DNA of 42,547 nt, taken from NCBI GenBank assembly GCA_002409975.1, contig DHOO01000141.1:1-42547 (forward strand). Reading direction: 5' to 3'. Position 1 is the stretch's first letter, and each line of letters starts with the position of its first letter. The stretch comes from Firmicutes bacterium UBA5388. GTDB taxonomy: Bacteria; Bacillota; UBA4882; UBA10575. The notes under the pieces were generated by a model. The model was not told the origin of the DNA. It did not search any database and saw only the letters and a program-made list of their open reading frames with translations. The position numbers and the translations under genes were made by a program. Below are positions 40,799 through 42,547 of this stretch, one piece after another.

Positions 40799-42004
40799 TT
40801 ACTTTTTCCTACTCTGTTCAATAGCGGTTCTAATTTGACCAACCGCTTCATCCATTGCTTGTTGTGAAGACAGTTTACCGTTCAAAATAAGTTCAATCGC
40901 ATTGCTCCAAGCTGACCAGACACTATTCATCTCCGGAATACTTGGCATCGGTATCCCTTCACTAGCACTCTGGTAAACAGCTTTTGTATCACTATCTTTT
41001 ACTTCTTTTAGCGCAGGTAGATAAACAGGAGGACGGGCACCTTTCTTGTAAAGGGCAATCATTGTCTCTTTGGTAATCACATATTCATCGAGAAATGCTT
41101 TGGCCAGTAATTTATTTTTACTAAAAGAGCTGACCATAAAGCCTTGTACCCCAACGAATGGACGAGGTTTTTTACCGTCAACAGTTGGAATCGGAGCAAA
41201 GCCATAATCCACTCCTGCCTCGCGAAAACTATCAAATGACCACGGGCCAGTCAACACCATGCCCACTTTACCTTCTTTAAAGAGAGTGGTCATTGTATTG
41301 AAATCTACACCCAGAGGCATTATTTCTGCTTCAATTAAATCGCGGAACAGCTGTGCACCGCGAACTCCTCCCAGAGTATTTAAGCCAATATCATTAGGAT
41401 TAAGTGTACCATCAGGGTTTTTCCCAAAGACATAGGCCCCACCAGCACTCATTACCGCAAACGAGTGATAGGGATCTGGTTGCTGAACCACAAATCCCCA
41501 TCTTTGCTGTGCTTTATCAGAAATCTTTTTCCCCGTAGATATTAATTGATCCCAGGTTTTAGGGGCTTTGGGGACAAGTTTTTTATTGTAAGCAAGACCT
41601 ATACATTCAATAGCATAAGGAACACCATAAAGTTCCTTACCCCAGGTAAAGGCCGAAATTGCTACAGGAGAGAAATCCTTTTCTTTCTTACCAAGATCGA
41701 GCGGTTCGATCAATCCATTAACTATTAGCTGTCCCAGCCAGTCATGAGGTCCGATCAGAATATCTGGACCTTTCCCTGTCGGGCCAGCAACACCAAGCTG
41801 ATCGCGGATATCTTCAAAGTTAATCTCTTGAACTTCAACCGGTACTTTATATTTGGTCGTAAATTCGTTACCTAGTTCCTTCATAACACTTGACCGCAGG
41901 GGGCAAGCCCAAATCAATAATTTTCCTTCTTCAGATGCAAAAACAGGTAAAACTGTACCCAAGACAACCAGCAAACAAAGAGTTAATAATGCAAACCTTT
42001 TCAT
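40799..42004 (-). CDS. malE: Maltose/maltodextrin-binding protein MalE
   Basis: A 401-residue extracytoplasmic solute-binding protein. Signal peptide KRFALLTLCLLVVLGTVLPVFA, cut before SEEGK; no lipobox Cys follows. Binding-protein fold: KLLIWACPL, ELGNEFTTKYKVPVEVQEI, GKGPDILIGPHDWLGQLI, LYGVPYAIECIGLAYNKKLV, GKVGMVLTGPWSFDSFREAGVDYGFAPIPT, FVGVQGFMVSSFSKNK. These motifs match MalE. In monoderm Firmicutes such proteins are lipoproteins, so a free form implies a periplasm. ATG 42004 follows GGGAGG. First gene of the operon, with a strong promoter and operator upstream. Confidence 0.94.
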   Translation of the reverse strand: MKRFALLTLCLLVVLGTVLPVFASEEGKLLIWACPLRSSVMKELGNEFTTKYKVPVEVQEINFEDIRDQLGVAGPTGKGPDILIGPHDWLGQLIVNGLIEPLDLGKKEKDFSPVAISAFTWGKELYGVPYAIECIGLAYNKKLVPKAPKTWDQLISTGKKISDKAQQRWGFVVQQPDPYHSFAVMSAGGAYVFGKNPDGTLNPNDIGLNTLGGVRGAQLFRDLIEAEIMPLGVDFNTMTTLFKEGKVGMVLTGPWSFDSFREAGVDYGFAPIPTVDGKKPRPFVGVQGFMVSSFSKNKLLAKAFLDEYVITKETMIALYKKGARPPVYLPALKEVKDSDTKAVYQSASEGIPMPSIPEMNSVWSAWSNAIELILNGKLSSQQAMDEAVGQIRTAIEQSRKK

Positions 42005-42179
42005 TAATATTCCTCCCTACTTTAGTATTTTATGTTTTAAAAGGCAACAATCTGAATTATTGCATCCCTCCTTCCATAACCATGTTCTCTAAGGTTCCAC
42101 ATGCTCCTGTAAACAAAAGCTGTCCCATAAAGTAAATAAAAAATAATGTCTAGTTTAACCAAAATTAGTATATTTGTTG

Positions 42180-42193
42180 TGCAAACGTTAGCA
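42180..42193. promoter_or_regulatory. LacI/MalR-type operator upstream of malE
   Basis: TGCAAACGTTAGCA is a 14-base palindrome with one mismatched pair, close to the MalR-type consensus TGCAAACGTTTGCA. It begins about six bases downstream of the -10 box, over the expected transcription start, the classic place for a LacI-family repressor to block initiation. Confidence 0.75.
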
Positions 42194-42198
42194 GCAAT

Positions 42199-42227
42199 AT
42201 TGTATCCTATATATGGGAAAAGGTCAA
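42199..42227 (-). promoter_or_regulatory. Sigma-A-type promoter of the malE operon
   Basis: On the minus strand TTGACC (42222-42227), a 17-base spacer, and TACAAT (42199-42204). Both boxes match the housekeeping consensus in five of six positions. The predicted start is near 42192, leaving a leader of about 190 bases before malE that shows no riboswitch I recognise. Confidence 0.8.
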
Positions 42228-42240
42228 TCATTTTTTAACA

Positions 42241-42547
42241 AAAAGGAAAGATAGAGGTTCTAGTCCCAAACATGCGATCACTGAAGAATTGAAACAAAAG
42301 ATTGTTCTACTTAAGAACTATAAGTACCAGGAGGCGAATTTTGCGCATTTCCATGAGCTTCTCGAAAAACACGAAGATATCGTATTAAGTTACCCCAGTG
42401 TCTACCGCATTTTAACTGCAGAAGGAATTAAAAGCCCTAAGAAACATACTAGGCGCAAAACTCACCACCGCAGAAAACGCAAAGAACGGAAAGGAATGAT
42501 GATTCTAATTGACGCCAGTCCTCATGAATGGATAATCGATGGTGAAA
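42241..42547 (+). pseudogene. 5'-truncated ISNCY/IS1202-like transposase (runs off window)
   Basis: One frame is open from 42169 to the window end. From about 42244 it reads like the middle of an ISNCY-type transposase: ITEELKQKIVLLKNYKYQEA, NFAHFHELLEKHEDI, SYPSVYRILTAEGIKSP, a basic linker, and GMMILIDASPHEWIIDGE, the start of the integrase-core (DDE) domain with the first catalytic Asp. There is no start codon and no N-terminal helix-turn-helix region; upstream sequence in that frame is A+T-rich and not protein-like. The element therefore seems cut at its 5' end about 15 bp from the malE -35 box. Its 3' part lies outside the window. Confidence 0.75.

Noticed and set aside
1..42547. CRISPR arrays, tRNA and rRNA genes
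   Set aside because: I saw no regularly spaced direct repeats, no tRNA T-arm (GGTTCRA) in a cloverleaf context and no rRNA segments. The dispersed elements are kilobases apart and are not CRISPR.

Overview
The window looks like chromosomal DNA of a low-G+C, anaerobic-type, endospore-forming Bacillota that also has an outer membrane. The spore evidence is an alpha/beta-type small acid-soluble spore protein (SASP, 18515-18700). The outer-membrane evidence is a beta-barrel protein with signal peptide and terminal Phe (18907-20076), a Wza-type polysaccharide export gene (frameshifted, 20874-21511), an SLH-domain protein, and a maltose-binding protein with a plain signal peptide and no lipobox. 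A Halanaerobiia- or Limnochordia/Hydrogenispora-like lineage would fit, but I cannot name the organism. Starts at TTG and GTG are common, and two genes seem to start at CTG.

Layout. Positions 1-2774 (minus): a DUF212 membrane protein (cut by the window edge), then xseA-xseB-ispA as a tight operon. 2937-8150: SLH protein (+), L,D-transpeptidase (-), DNA polymerase IV (-), HD-domain dNTP hydrolase (-). 8390-10803 (+): AEC permease and CapA-like protein. 10806-14014 (-): NAD-type isocitrate dehydrogenase, dCMP deaminase, a membrane-anchored unknown, DUF523 and FxsA. 14298-17450: a YpiB-like protein (+), a DUF362 ferredoxin protein (-) and murC (-). 17451-18906: a repeat-rich stretch with a zinc-ribbon gene and the SASP gene. 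18907-22720: envelope genes. 23059-26787 (-): NfnAB transhydrogenase and glutamate dehydrogenase. 27084-28190 (+): DUF421 and DUF4363. 28205-32688 (-): smc-ftsY. 33038-42004 (-): a sugar-uptake regulon. 42241-end (+): a 5'-truncated transposase.

The sugar regulon runs malE-malF-malG-Gfo/Idh oxidoreductase-TIM-barrel isomerase-lacI-glgP. It has a strong sigma-A-type promoter and an overlapping LacI-type operator in front of malE, and weaker operator-like sites in front of lacI and glgP. It has no ATPase gene. The mix of importer, Gfo/Idh enzyme, AP-endonuclease-2-fold isomerase, LacI regulator and phosphorylase recalls the E. coli ycj cluster, which oxidises and epimerises glucosides.

The most unusual feature is a family of 100-260 bp intergenic repeats (at about 6739, 17655, 18237, 22724, 25290 and 26815). 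They carry related terminal inverted repeats. Four also carry a stem opening with GTCGA and closing with CGAC (or TGAC), whose interior sequence changes from copy to copy while pairing is kept. They look like MITE-type elements with a conserved folded core.
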